From positions 23,043-87,042 of the forward strand of contig NZ_BBJS01000055.1 of assembly GCF_000739895.2 (NCBI RefSeq): a stretch of DNA of 64,000 bases, in the 5' to 3' direction. Of the stretch, positions 40,376 to 49,779 are shown in pieces (the first letter of the stretch is position 1; every line of letters starts with the position of its first letter). The stretch comes from Sphingomonas paucimobilis NBRC 13935 (GTDB lineage Bacteria > Pseudomonadota > Alphaproteobacteria > Sphingomonadales > Sphingomonadaceae). The position numbers and the translations under genes are program-made. The notes under the pieces are model-generated. The model had not been told where the DNA came from. It did not search any database and saw nothing but the letters and a program-made list of their open reading frames with translations.

Positions 40376-43107
40376 CGGTCCGGAGTCTCCGTCGCGGCGG
40401 CTGGCAGATGTGGGTTCGATCCATGCCCGATTGCGGCGTCCGAGGAAAGCCGCGCCGCAACCCGTGTGACCGCTTCGTCAAGCGTCACCCGCGCAATCGC
40501 AACGCCGGGGGGGAAGGCGTCGAGCAGCCGCGAGGGCATGGCGGCCGACAGCAGCACGAACGCGCCGCGATCATCGGCGCGCCGGATCAATCGGCCAAAG
40601 GCCTGGGCCAGGCGCGCACGGACGATGCGATCGTCATAGGCACTGCCGCCTCCCGCCAGCTTGCGTGCGGCATGCAGCACGGTTGGCTTGGGCCAGGGCA
40701 CGCCCTCCATCACCACCAACCGCAGCGAGGAGCCGGGGACGTCGACACCGTCACGCAACGCATCAGTGCCAAGCAGCGAGGCGGACGGATCGTCACGGAA
40801 GATATCCACCAGCGTGCCGGTATCGATTGGATCGACATGCTGGGCGTGCAGCGCCAGTCCGTCGCGTGCCAGCCGGTCGGCGATCCGGCCATGCACGCCG
40901 CGCAACCGCCGAATCGCGGTGAACAGCCCGAGCGTCCCGCCCTTGGCCGCGCCGATCAGCCGCGCATAGGCATTGGCGAGTTGGGGAATGTCGCCGCGCT
41001 TCACATTGGTGACGATTAGAACTTCAGCTCGCTCGGGATAGTCGAAGGGGCTGGGGGCGACAAAATGGGCGGGGCCGCGTGCCAGATGCGGGGCGCCGGT
41101 GCGGGCCTCCGCTATGTCCCAGTCGCCACCGGCGCGCAAGGTGGCCGAGGTGACCAGCGCACCATGCGCGGGCTTCAGGACGATCTCGGCGAAAGGCCGA
41201 GTGGGGTCGAGCCAATGGCGATGCAGCCCGATATCGTACTCGCGCCCCTCGACACGGTCGACCGCGAGCCAGTCGACAAAATCGGGATCGACCGGCCCGC
41301 CAATCCGCGCGAGCAGCGACAGCCAGGCGCCCACCGTCTCCGCGCGCCAGCCGAGCGAGGCGATGGCGCCTTCCACCCGCGCGCGGGCCGGGCCGTCGAG
41401 CCAGTCGGGGGCTTCGTGCAGCACCGCCTCCAGCCGCTGGCCCAGCGTGACCAGCGGACGGAGCAGCGCGTCGAGCGCATGGGCGGCGGGGCCGGCGGCG
41501 TCGATCAACTCGGGCGAGGGATCGGCGAGTTCGGTCTCCAGGCCATAGCCCGCGTCACCCGGTTGCTCAGCGCGGGCAAAGGCGAGGCCGCGCACCGCCG
41601 CGAGCAACGTCTCGATCGGACCGAAGGGCTGCCCCTCCGCCAATCGGCCGAGCCAGCCTTCGCTCGCCAGCGCGTGCGCGGCCTGCACCGCATCGCCGAT
41701 TGCGCGGTTGCCGCCCTCGTCATAGCTGGCGACATCGGACAATCGCGCGGCAAGCCCCCGGCGGCGTCCCCGCGATCCGGCTTCGGGGCCGAGAATCCAG
41801 CGGCGCAGCTCGATCGTCTCCGCACCGGTCAGTGCGGTCGCGAACATCGAGTCCGCTGCATCGAACAGATGATGGCCTTCGTCGAACACGTAACGGGTCG
41901 GCCGCGTTTGCGTCTCGCGTCCGCGCGCGGCGTTGACCATGACCAGCGCATGGTTGGCGATGACGATATCCGCCTGCACGGAAGCCCGCGCGGCGCGTTC
42001 GATGAAGCATTTCCGGTAATGGGGGCATCCCGCATAGACGCACTCGCCCCGCCGGTCGGTCAGCGCCGCCGAGCCATTCCGGCGGAACAGCGTCGTCAGC
42101 CAGCCGGGGAGGTCACCCCCGACCATATCGCCATCGCTGCTATAGGCGGCCCAGCGCGCGACCAGCTGCGCCAGCACCGCGGCGCGTCCAGCGAACCCAC
42201 CTTGTAGCGCGTCCTCCAGATTGAGCAGGCATAGATAATTCTCGCGCCCCTTGCGGGTGACGACCCGTTCCTTGCGCAGCACTGCGTCGGGGAAGATGCG
42301 CGCGGTCTCACCGCTCAACTGGCGTTGTAGCGCCTTGGTATAGGTCGAAATCCACACCGCTCCCCCGGCGCGCTCGGCCCACAGGCTGGCGGGGGCGAGA
42401 TAGCCCAGGGTTTTGCCGATGCCGGTGCCAGCTTCGGCGAGCACCATATTGGGGGTGTCGCGCACCGCACGCGGCGCGAAGGCGGCGGTGATGGCGGCGG
42501 CATAGGCGCGCTGGCCGGGGCGTTCCTCCGCACCCTCGCCAGTCAGATGACGCAGGCGATCCTCGGCATCGGCGGGCGGCAGGTCGATGGTGCGCGGGGC
42601 GGGGCGGGGGGCGTCCTCCTCCCATTCGGGCAGCGCGCTGAACAGCCAGCGCTCATTGCGTTCGGGGCGGGTCAGGCGCGGACCGATCAGCGGTGCCCAG
42701 GGCCAACGCAGCCGCGCCAGACTTTGCGCGGCAGTCCAAGCACCCTCCCGTTCGGGCCAAGCGCCTTCCGGGGTGGCAAGCAAGGTCTCGGTCGCATGCA
42801 GGAGGAAGGCGGCAACATCCGCATCGCTCTGGGGCGGCTGCAACCCACAGGCGCGGGCGAGGCCGTGGGGCGTGGGAACGGCAAACCGCGCAGGACGCAG
42901 AAAGGCAAACAGTTCGAGAATGTCGAGGCCCGACAATTCGGCATAGCCCAGCCGCTGTCCGATCAGCGGCGCGTTGAGCAGGATGACTGGGGTTTCCGAT
43001 GCCAGCCCGATCGCCTCGCCCCGTGATACGGCACGAGTCTGCCCCTGGGTCGAAATCCACACACCGCTATGGCTGGCATGGAGGGCGGGGTGGGGCAGCG
43101 CAGTCAC
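40372..43107 (-). CDS. DinG-like XPD-family DNA helicase
   Basis: This is a 911-residue superfamily 2 helicase of the DinG/XPD type. Walker A is EAGTGIGKTLGY near 225, the iron-sulfur cysteines are in YLCLLNLED, GECVYAGCPHYRKCF and nearby, and the DEAH box reads DEGHH near 405. The C-terminal motif QAFGRLIRRADDRG is motif VI. An N-terminal about 190-residue extension without a clear domain precedes it, usual in alphaproteobacterial proteins. It would unwind forked or R-loop DNA. GTG is the start at 43107, divergent from lysS across a gap that contains a parS site. Confidence 0.88.
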   Translation of the reverse strand: MTALPHPALHASHSGVWISTQGQTRAVSRGEAIGLASETPVILLNAPLIGQRLGYAELSGLDILELFAFLRPARFAVPTPHGLARACGLQPPQSDADVAAFLLHATETLLATPEGAWPEREGAWTAAQSLARLRWPWAPLIGPRLTRPERNERWLFSALPEWEEDAPRPAPRTIDLPPADAEDRLRHLTGEGAEERPGQRAYAAAITAAFAPRAVRDTPNMVLAEAGTGIGKTLGYLAPASLWAERAGGAVWISTYTKALQRQLSGETARIFPDAVLRKERVVTRKGRENYLCLLNLEDALQGGFAGRAAVLAQLVARWAAYSSDGDMVGGDLPGWLTTLFRRNGSAALTDRRGECVYAGCPHYRKCFIERAARASVQADIVIANHALVMVNAARGRETQTRPTRYVFDEGHHLFDAADSMFATALTGAETIELRRWILGPEAGSRGRRRGLAARLSDVASYDEGGNRAIGDAVQAAHALASEGWLGRLAEGQPFGPIETLLAAVRGLAFARAEQPGDAGYGLETELADPSPELIDAAGPAAHALDALLRPLVTLGQRLEAVLHEAPDWLDGPARARVEGAIASLGWRAETVGAWLSLLARIGGPVDPDFVDWLAVDRVEGREYDIGLHRHWLDPTRPFAEIVLKPAHGALVTSATLRAGGDWDIAEARTGAPHLARGPAHFVAPSPFDYPERAEVLIVTNVKRGDIPQLANAYARLIGAAKGGTLGLFTAIRRLRGVHGRIADRLARDGLALHAQHVDPIDTGTLVDIFRDDPSASLLGTDALRDGVDVPGSSLRLVVMEGVPWPKPTVLHAARKLAGGGSAYDDRIVRARLAQAFGRLIRRADDRGAFVLLSAAMPSRLLDAFPPGVAIARVTLDEAVTRVAARLSSDAAIGHGSNPHLPAAATETPDR

Positions 43108-43225
43108 GCTTTGGATATCGGGGAGTGGGAACAGGATGGCAACGGGGCCGGTGGAATTTGCGCCGGTTCGCGTCCGTTATTTCTCTTCGCCGTTGCGATG
43201 GACCGACGGAAGGTTGGCGCCACCA

Positions 43226-43241
43226 TGTTCCACGTGGAACA
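43226..43241. promoter_or_regulatory. parS centromere site 1
   Basis: TGTTCCACGTGGAACA is a perfect 16-bp palindrome matching the chromosomal ParB-binding site consensus. It lies in the divergent gap between the helicase gene and lysS, about 7 kb from parB. Confidence 0.92.
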
Positions 43242-43328
43242 AGTCTGTCAGCTCGGGCCACCCGTTCGACCACCATACGAGTCAAAATGCATTTGTGCAT
43301 CTCGGCATGACTTGCCAGAGGACATGGC

Positions 43329-44903
43329 ATGACAGACGAACTCCGCTCCACCGCTCTCGAGTCCAAGGCCTGGCCCTATGAGGAAGCTCGCAAGCTCCTC
43401 AAACGCTATCCCGACGGCAAGCCGGGCGGCGAGGCGATCCTGTTCGAAACCGGTTACGGCCCTTCCGGTCTGCCGCATATCGGCACCTTCAACGAAGTGC
43501 TGCGCACCACCATGGTCCGCAACGCCTTCCACGCACTGTCGGATCAGAAGACCCGGCTGATCGCCTTTTCCGACGATATGGACGGGCTGCGCAAGGTGCC
43601 GGACAATGTGCCGAACCAAGAAATGCTACGCGCGCATCTCGGCAAGCCGCTGACCCAGGTGCCCGATCCGTTCGAGAAGTTCGACAGCTTCGCCGCGCAT
43701 AACAACGCGCTGCTGCGCCAGTTTCTCGACCGCTATGGCTTTGATTACGAGTTCGCGTCCTCGACCGACTATTATACCTCCGGCCGGTTCGATGATGCAC
43801 TGCGACTGGTGCTCAACCATTTTCAGGGCATCCAGGATGTGATGCTCCCCACCCTGCGGGCCGAGCGCCGCGCCACCTATTCGCCCGTCCTGCCGATCAG
43901 CCCCAAGTCGGGGATCGTGCTCCAAGTGCCGGTCGAGGTGATCGATGCCGACGCCGGCCTCATCGCCTTCGAGGATGAGGGCGAGCGGATTGTCCAGTCG
44001 GCGCTGGGTGGCCTGTCCAAGCTGCAATGGAAGGTCGACTGGGCGATGCGCTGGGTCGCGCTGGGCGTCGATTACGAGATGGCGGGCAAGGACCTGATCG
44101 ACTCGGTCACCCAGTCGTCGAAGATCGCGCGCGTCCTCGGCGGCCGTCCCCCCGAGGGCTTCAACTACGAGATGTTCCTCGACGAACATGGCGAGAAGAT
44201 CTCCAAGTCCAAGGGCAATGGCCTGAGCCTCGACCAATGGCTGACCTATGGGCCGGAGGAGAGTCTGGCCTTCTTCGCCTATCGCGAGCCGAAAAAGGCT
44301 AAGCAGCTGCACATGGGTGTCATCCCACGCGCGGTGGACGAATATTGGCAGTTCCGTACCAACTACCCGAACCAGTCGCTCAAGGAGCAGCTGGGCAATC
44401 CGGTGCATCATATCCATGACGGTAAGCTGCCCCAGGGCGAGCTACCGGTGACCTTCGGCCTGCTGCTCAACCTGGTCGGGGTGATGGGCGAGGCGAGCAA
44501 GGAGCAGGTCTGGGGCTATCTCGCCAATTATGTGCCCGAGGCATCGGCCGAGAAATATCCGGAGCTGGACCGGCTGATCGACCATGCACTGGCCTATGCC
44601 CGCGATTTTGTCGCACCCACGCTCCAGCGCCGCGCGCCCGAGTCGCATGAGGCGGAGGCGTTGCGTCAGCTCGATGCGCAACTTGGCCAGCTTCCGGCGG
44701 GGGCGAGTGCCGAGGACATTCAGAATATCGTTTATGAGATCGGCAAGACCGACGCCTTCCCGTCGCTGCGCGACTGGTTCAAGGCGCTGTACGAGACGCT
44801 GCTGGGATCGGCGCAAGGACCACGCATGGGCAGCTTCATCGCGCTGTACGGTGTGGATAACAGTCGCAAACTGATTGCCGAGGCACTGGCCAAGGCGTTG
44901 TAA
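43329..44903 (+). CDS. lysS: Class I lysyl-tRNA synthetase
   Basis: This is a 524-residue class I enzyme that charges tRNA-Lys, unlike the class II LysRS of most bacteria. The HIGH motif appears as GPSGLPHIGTFNEV near 40-53 and the KMSKS motif as EKISKSKGNG near 286-295. The C-terminal helical bundle is the tRNA-binding cage. Class I LysRS (also named LysK) is standard in alphaproteobacteria. No class II gene is in the window. A strong terminator follows. Confidence 0.95.
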   Translation: MTDELRSTALESKAWPYEEARKLLKRYPDGKPGGEAILFETGYGPSGLPHIGTFNEVLRTTMVRNAFHALSDQKTRLIAFSDDMDGLRKVPDNVPNQEMLRAHLGKPLTQVPDPFEKFDSFAAHNNALLRQFLDRYGFDYEFASSTDYYTSGRFDDALRLVLNHFQGIQDVMLPTLRAERRATYSPVLPISPKSGIVLQVPVEVIDADAGLIAFEDEGERIVQSALGGLSKLQWKVDWAMRWVALGVDYEMAGKDLIDSVTQSSKIARVLGGRPPEGFNYEMFLDEHGEKISKSKGNGLSLDQWLTYGPEESLAFFAYREPKKAKQLHMGVIPRAVDEYWQFRTNYPNQSLKEQLGNPVHHIHDGKLPQGELPVTFGLLLNLVGVMGEASKEQVWGYLANYVPEASAEKYPELDRLIDHALAYARDFVAPTLQRRAPESHEAEALRQLDAQLGQLPAGASAEDIQNIVYEIGKTDAFPSLRDWFKALYETLLGSAQGPRMGSFIALYGVDNSRKLIAEALAKAL

Positions 44904-44908
44904 TCGGG

Positions 44909-44939
44909 AAGGGGGGGAGCAGTAGCTCCCCCCCTTTTT
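44909..44939 (+). terminator. Rho-independent terminator after lysS
   Basis: GGGGGGAGC (44912-44920) and GCTCCCCCC (44925 on) pair around an AGTA loop, followed by TTTTT. It also lies at the end of the convergent hydrolase gene. Confidence 0.92.
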
Positions 44940-44943
44940 CATA

Positions 44944-45651
44944 TCAGCGGAGATGTTCCGCGAAGAACGCCATGGTGCGTTCGTCCGCCAGCTTGGCCGA
45001 CTCATCCGACCGGCGCTGACCGAATTCGGTCGCAAAGCCATGATCCTCGCCGGGATAGTCGTACAGCGTGACCTTGGGGTGATCGTCCAGCCCCTCATGC
45101 ATCCGCTTCTGCGCATCCTTGTCGACGAAATGATCCTCCTCCGGAATGTGGAGCAGCACCGGCTTGGCGATGGCATGTTTCTCATCCAGCAGGCCGTCGA
45201 TGCCGACGCCATAATAGCCGACACTGGCATCCACATCGGTCCGCGCGGCGGTCATGAAGGCCAGACGTCCGCCCAGGCAATAGCCGACCACGCCGACCTT
45301 GAAGTCTGCGCCATGCTCGTCGCGGATCGCCTGGATCGTCGCCTCGATATCGCGGATGCCGCCGTCCTGGTCGAACTGTCCCATCAGGTCGAGCGCCTGC
45401 TGCATTTCGTGGGGAACGTCCGGATCCAGCTCGATGCCGGGGGCGATCTTGTGGAAAAGATCGGGGGCGACGGCCAGATAGCCCGCCTCGGCCAGCGTGT
45501 CGCATTTGCGGCGGATGCCGGCGTTGATCCCGAAAATCTCCTGGATCACGATGATCGCGGCGGTCGGCTGACCCTCCGGCTCGGCATAATAGGCGTTGAA
45601 CTGGCCTTCGCCGTGTCCGGCGGCGATGGTCTTGGTCCCGGTCATATCCAT
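44944..45651 (-). CDS. Dienelactone hydrolase family protein
   Basis: This is a 235-residue alpha/beta hydrolase of the DLH family. The nucleophile is Cys in GYCLGG (near 123), as in dienelactone hydrolase, with EIFGIN near residue 37 supplying the conserved Glu and the His in GEDHGF near 206. These enzymes open lactones; the natural substrate in this setting is unknown. The ATG at 45651 follows AGGAG by 4 bases; a second ATG two codons later is possible. Confidence 0.87.
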   Translation of the reverse strand: MDMTGTKTIAAGHGEGQFNAYYAEPEGQPTAAIIVIQEIFGINAGIRRKCDTLAEAGYLAVAPDLFHKIAPGIELDPDVPHEMQQALDLMGQFDQDGGIRDIEATIQAIRDEHGADFKVGVVGYCLGGRLAFMTAARTDVDASVGYYGVGIDGLLDEKHAIAKPVLLHIPEEDHFVDKDAQKRMHEGLDDHPKVTLYDYPGEDHGFATEFGQRRSDESAKLADERTMAFFAEHLR

Positions 45652-45750
45652 TGATCTCCTGCTGTCGGACGCACCGAAACATTGTGCGGTGATGGTCGAC
45701 ATGACCATAACGCCCTATGCCTCGCTTGGTCGCGTGATGGAGAATGGCGC

Positions 45751-45975
45751 ATGAAAGTGAATGTGGAAATCGACTGCACGCCCGAGGAAGCGCGTCGCGC
45801 CATGGGCCTGCCCGATCTGACGCCGATCCATGAACGCTATGTCCAGATGATGCTCGACACGATGGAGTCGGGGGTGAAGCCCGAAATGGTCGAGGCGATG
45901 ATGCGCAACTGGGTGCCGATGGGCGAGGCGAGCATGGCGATGTGGCGCCGCATGTTCGAGGGGCAGAAGGGCTGA
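45751..45975 (+). CDS. Small DUF6489-type protein
   Basis: This is a 74-residue acidic, helical protein that begins MKVNVEIDCTPEEARRAMGLPDL and has Met-rich helices (MMLDTMESGVKPEMVEAMMRN, MAMWRRMF). It looks like the small DUF6489 family of sphingomonads, often next to phasin or mnmE genes, but I rest this on motif memory. It precedes mnmE by 2 bases and is probably co-transcribed with it. The function is unknown. Confidence 0.72.
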   Translation: MKVNVEIDCTPEEARRAMGLPDLTPIHERYVQMMLDTMESGVKPEMVEAMMRNWVPMGEASMAMWRRMFEGQKG

Positions 45976-45977
45976 GC

Positions 45978-47264
45978 ATGGCCGACACGATCTTCGCCGT
46001 ATCCAGCGGACAGCCGCCGGCGGCGATCGCGGTGATCCGGGTCAGTGGACCCCAAGCCTTTGCGGCGACCGAGCGGCTGGCGGGGAGGCTGCCCAAGCCC
46101 CGTAGGGCGGGATTGCGACGGCTGCGCGACGCGGCGGGCGAGACGCTTGATTCGGCGCTGGTCCTGTCTTTTCCCGGACCGGCGACCGCGACCGGCGAGG
46201 ATCTGGTCGAGCTGCATTGTCATGGTGGGCGGGCCGTCGTCGCGGCGGTGGAGGGGGCCTTGGCCGCACAGCCGGGGGTGCGCCACGCCGAACCGGGGGA
46301 GTTCACTCGCCGCGCGCTCACCCATGGTCGAATCGATTTGGCGGAGGCCGAGGGGTTGGCCGATCTTCTCGAAGCGCAGACCGAGCGGCAGCGGCGGGCG
46401 GCGATCGGTGCGGTCGAGGGACAGGTGAGCCAGGCGCTGCGGGGCTGGATGGATCGCACCGCTACCCTGTCCGCAGCGATCGAAGCCATGCTCGATTTTG
46501 CCGAGGAGGACGATGTTCCACTCGATGCGGCGGCGCTCGCGGGCATTCGGGGCGAGATGGATGGGCTGGCCCAAGCGATGCTGGAGGTGGTCGATCGGCC
46601 GCCGGTCGATCGCCTGCATGACGGTATCCGCGTCGTGCTGGCAGGGCCGCCCAATAGCGGCAAGTCGACGCTGCTCAACCTGCTGACCGAGCGCGAGGCC
46701 GCGATTGTCTCGCCTATCGCCGGCACCACCCGCGATCGGATCGAGGCGAGCGTGCTGCGCGGCGGCATCGCCTATGTGCTGACCGATACGGCGGGGCTGG
46801 CGGAAGACACGGACGACGTGATCGAGGCGATCGGCATCACCCGCGCGCAAGAGGCGATCGACCAGGCGGACATCCTATTGTGGCTGGCCGACACGCCGCC
46901 CCCACGCGAGGATGCGCTCTGGCTGCATTCGCGGGCGGATGTGCCGGGCCGGGAGGGGCTGCCAGCGGGGCGGCAACTGGCCGTACGCCGCGATGATGGC
47001 GCATCGATCGCGGCCCTATGGCATGCCGTGGCGGAGAGGGCGGCGTCGCTGCTTCCGCGGGAAGATGCGGTCGGTTTCAAACGGCATCAACAGGATCAGT
47101 GTCGGTTGGCGGCCCAGGCCTTGCTGGCCGCCCCCAAGGCGGATGCCTTGCTGATGGCGGAAGAACTGCGAGTGGCACGACAGGCGCTTGCCGGCCTGCT
47201 TGGTGTCAGTGCGACGGAGACGATGCTGGACGCGCTCTTTGGCCGCTTCTGCCTCGGCAAATGA
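45978..47264 (+). CDS. mnmE: tRNA modification GTPase MnmE
   Basis: This is a 428-residue GTPase that, with MnmG, adds the carboxymethylaminomethyl group to wobble U34 of certain tRNAs. An N-terminal folate-binding domain (DTIFAVSSGQPPAAIAVIRVSG) leads to the helical domain and an embedded G domain (GPPNSGKST near 222-230, then GTTRDRIE and DTAGL). The C-terminal FCLGK supplies the catalytic-site Cys seen in the family. The ATG at 45978 follows the small gene. mnmG follows after a parS site. Confidence 0.95.
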   Translation: MADTIFAVSSGQPPAAIAVIRVSGPQAFAATERLAGRLPKPRRAGLRRLRDAAGETLDSALVLSFPGPATATGEDLVELHCHGGRAVVAAVEGALAAQPGVRHAEPGEFTRRALTHGRIDLAEAEGLADLLEAQTERQRRAAIGAVEGQVSQALRGWMDRTATLSAAIEAMLDFAEEDDVPLDAAALAGIRGEMDGLAQAMLEVVDRPPVDRLHDGIRVVLAGPPNSGKSTLLNLLTEREAAIVSPIAGTTRDRIEASVLRGGIAYVLTDTAGLAEDTDDVIEAIGITRAQEAIDQADILLWLADTPPPREDALWLHSRADVPGREGLPAGRQLAVRRDDGASIAALWHAVAERAASLLPREDAVGFKRHQQDQCRLAAQALLAAPKADALLMAEELRVARQALAGLLGVSATETMLDALFGRFCLGK

Positions 47265-47265
47265 T

Positions 47266-47281
47266 TGTTCCACGTGGAACG
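47266..47281. promoter_or_regulatory. parS centromere site 2
   Basis: TGTTCCACGTGGAACG matches site 1 at 15 of 16 positions. It starts two bases after the mnmE stop codon, in the 68-bp gap before mnmG. Confidence 0.9.
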
Positions 47282-47332
47282 TTAACCATCGATCGCTTTG
47301 ACGCTGCGCCGCCATTCCGGTAGGGCGAGAGC

Positions 47333-49168
47333 ATGTTTGATGTCGTAGTGATCGGTGGTGGTCACGCGGGAACCGAGGCCGCTGCGGCGGCTGCGCGCCG
47401 GGGTGCGCACACGGCCCTTTTGTCCTTCGATCGTCATGGCCTGGGCGCCATGTCCTGCAATCCGGCGATCGGCGGATTGGGGAAGGGGCATATCGTCCGC
47501 GAGGTCGACGCCTTTGACGGGCTGATCGGTCGCGCGGCGGATGAGGGTGCGATCCATTACCGGATGCTCAACCGGAGCAAGGGCACGGCGGTGCAGGGGC
47601 CGCGCGTCCAGGCCGATCGTCGCCGTTATGCCGGGGCGATCCAGGCGATTCTGGCGGCGCAACCGAAGCTGACCATCGTCGAAGGCGAGGCGGAAGCGCT
47701 GGTACTCGATGGTGACCGGGTGGCGGGCGTGCAGCTGGCCGATGGCACGACCTTGGCGGCGCGAGCGGTCGTGCTCGCCACCGGGACCTTCCTGGGCGGG
47801 CGGCTGTTCCGGGGCGAGGAGCGGCATCTCGGCGGGCGGATCGGCGAGCGGGCCGCGACTCGTATGGCCGAGCAGTTGCGGGCCCTGGGCCTGCCGATGG
47901 CACGGATGAAGACCGGCACGCCGCCGCGTCTCGATGGCCGGACCATCGACTGGGCGAAGCTCGATGAGCAGCCTTCCGATAGCGATCCCTGGACCATGTC
48001 GCCGATGACCGCGGCGCGGCCCTTGCCGCAAATCGCCTGCGCGATCACCCGGACGACCGAGGAAACGCATGCAATCATTGCGGCGGCTTTCCATCGCTCG
48101 CCGCTGTTCACGGGTGCGATCGAGGCCAATGGCCCGCGCTACTGCCCGTCGATCGAGGACAAGATCAAGCGCTTCGCCGATCGCGACAGCCATCAGATTT
48201 TCCTGGAGCCCGAGGGGCTGGACGATCCACTGGTCTATCCCAATGGCCTGTCGACCTCGCTGCCGACCGATGTGCAAGAGGCGATGATCGCCTCTATGCC
48301 GGGGCTGGAGCGCGCGGTGATCACGCTACCCGGCTATGCGGTCGAATATGATCATATCGACCCGCGTGCGCTTGATGCGCGGCTGGCCCTGGGGGCGCTG
48401 GCGGGCGTGTTCTGTGCGGGCCAGATCAACGGTACAACCGGCTATGAGGAAGCGGCGGGGCAAGGGCTGATTGCCGGGCTCAATGCCGCTGCCCATGCCT
48501 GCGATTGGGCGCCGGTCATCCTTGACCGGGCATCGAGCTATCTGGGCGTGATGATCGACGATCTTGTCCTGCAAGGCGTCACCGAGCCCTATCGGATGCT
48601 GACGGCGCGCGCGGAGTATCGCCTGTCGCTGCGCGCCGACAATGCCGAGAGCCGATTGGGGGGGATCGCGGAGGCGGCGGGATGTCTCTCGCCCGAACGA
48701 TTGGCGCATCGTCAGCGGCGGCTGGAGCAGCGGACGGTCTTGCGTGATCGGCTCGCCACCGTTCGGACCGCCTCCGATCTGGCGCGCAGCGGGGCGGCGA
48801 TCGCTCAGGATGGTGCGCGTCGCACCGCCTATGAATGGCTGCGCTTCGATGGCGTCACGCTGGCGCATGTCGTGCCGGATGCCGCGGATGGCCTGGACCC
48901 GGCGGTCGTCGCCGAGACGCTCGAGGATGCCCGCTACGCGCCTTATGTCGAGCGGCAGGCGGAGGAGGTCGCTCGGCTGCGCGCCGATGAGCAGATCCTG
49001 CTGCCCATATCGCTCGACTATGCGGCGATCCCCGGACTGTCGCAGGAGATGATCGACCGGCTCAGCCTGGCCCGGCCGGCGACGCTGGCTGCGGCCTCGC
49101 GTATCCGGGGCATCACCCCCGCCGCTTTGTCGGCGGTTCTCCTTCACGCACGAAAGATGGCGGCATGA
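47333..49168 (+). CDS. mnmG: tRNA uridine 5-carboxymethylaminomethyl modification enzyme MnmG
   Basis: This is a 611-residue FAD protein that partners MnmE in U34 modification. The FAD site is VIGGGHAGTEAA near residues 5-16, with the MnmG signatures CNPAIGG, LNRSKGTAVQGPRVQADR, KTGTPPR and the Cys-free GYEEAAGQGLIAGLNAA. Length is slightly short for MnmG but within family range, and the C-terminal helical GidA-associated domain is present. Its stop overlaps rsmG (ATGA), the conserved mnmG-rsmG-parA-parB order near origins. Confidence 0.95.
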   Translation: MFDVVVIGGGHAGTEAAAAAARRGAHTALLSFDRHGLGAMSCNPAIGGLGKGHIVREVDAFDGLIGRAADEGAIHYRMLNRSKGTAVQGPRVQADRRRYAGAIQAILAAQPKLTIVEGEAEALVLDGDRVAGVQLADGTTLAARAVVLATGTFLGGRLFRGEERHLGGRIGERAATRMAEQLRALGLPMARMKTGTPPRLDGRTIDWAKLDEQPSDSDPWTMSPMTAARPLPQIACAITRTTEETHAIIAAAFHRSPLFTGAIEANGPRYCPSIEDKIKRFADRDSHQIFLEPEGLDDPLVYPNGLSTSLPTDVQEAMIASMPGLERAVITLPGYAVEYDHIDPRALDARLALGALAGVFCAGQINGTTGYEEAAGQGLIAGLNAAAHACDWAPVILDRASSYLGVMIDDLVLQGVTEPYRMLTARAEYRLSLRADNAESRLGGIAEAAGCLSPERLAHRQRRLEQRTVLRDRLATVRTASDLARSGAAIAQDGARRTAYEWLRFDGVTLAHVVPDAADGLDPAVVAETLEDARYAPYVERQAEEVARLRADEQILLPISLDYAAIPGLSQEMIDRLSLARPATLAAASRIRGITPAALSAVLLHARKMAA

Positions 49169-49779
49169 CCGAAGAGCAAGCGCGCGACTGGGCGGTCCAG
49201 CGCTTCGGCGAGGACGCCGCTGCGAAGATCGACTGGTTCCTCAATCTGGTGATCGTCGAGAATGACCAGCAGAATCTGATCGCGCCTTCGACCATCGCCA
49301 CGATCTGGGCGCGCCACGCGCTCGATTCGCTGCAACTGATCCCATTGGCCGATCGCGCCGATGGTCAGTGGATCGATATCGGCACCGGCGGCGGCTTTCC
49401 CGGCATGGTGGTCGCTCTGGCCTGGCCGGGGCAGGTCGCCTTGGTCGAACCGCGCAAGCGTCGCGCCGAATTCCTGCGCGACTGTGCCGAGACGCTCGGC
49501 GTCGCCGACCGGGTCACGGTCCATGCGTCCAAGATCGAGTCCGTGCAGGCCAAGGCCGATATTATTTCTGCTCGCGCGGTGGCGACAGTCGAAAATCTTT
49601 TGCGCGCGGCGGCCCATTGCGGCAAACAGGAAACGCGGTGGCTGCTGCCGCGCGGCCGCCTCGACGAGCGCGAACTAAAGACCCTAAGCCGGCAATGGCG
49701 CTTCGTGTTTCACGTGGAACATAGCATCACATCGACAGACTCGTCGATCGTGATCCTCGACCGAGTAGGGGCCCGATGA
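49165..49779 (+). CDS. rsmG: 16S rRNA (guanine527-N7) methyltransferase RsmG
   Basis: This is a 204-residue SAM-dependent methyltransferase that modifies G527 of 16S rRNA. The SAM-binding motif is DIGTGGGFPG near residues 70-79, after the family-typical IWARHALDSLQL. An exact parS variant (TGTTTCACGTGGAACA) is embedded near its 3' end. Both ends overlap neighbours (with mnmG and parA), so the four genes are co-translated. Confidence 0.94.
   Translation: MTEEQARDWAVQRFGEDAAAKIDWFLNLVIVENDQQNLIAPSTIATIWARHALDSLQLIPLADRADGQWIDIGTGGGFPGMVVALAWPGQVALVEPRKRRAEFLRDCAETLGVADRVTVHASKIESVQAKADIISARAVATVENLLRAAAHCGKQETRWLLPRGRLDERELKTLSRQWRFVFHVEHSITSTDSSIVILDRVGAR
49706..49721. promoter_or_regulatory. 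parS centromere site 3, inside rsmG
   Basis: TGTTTCACGTGGAACA differs from a perfect palindrome at one position and lies in the coding sequence of rsmG, about 55 bp before parA. Confidence 0.9.
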
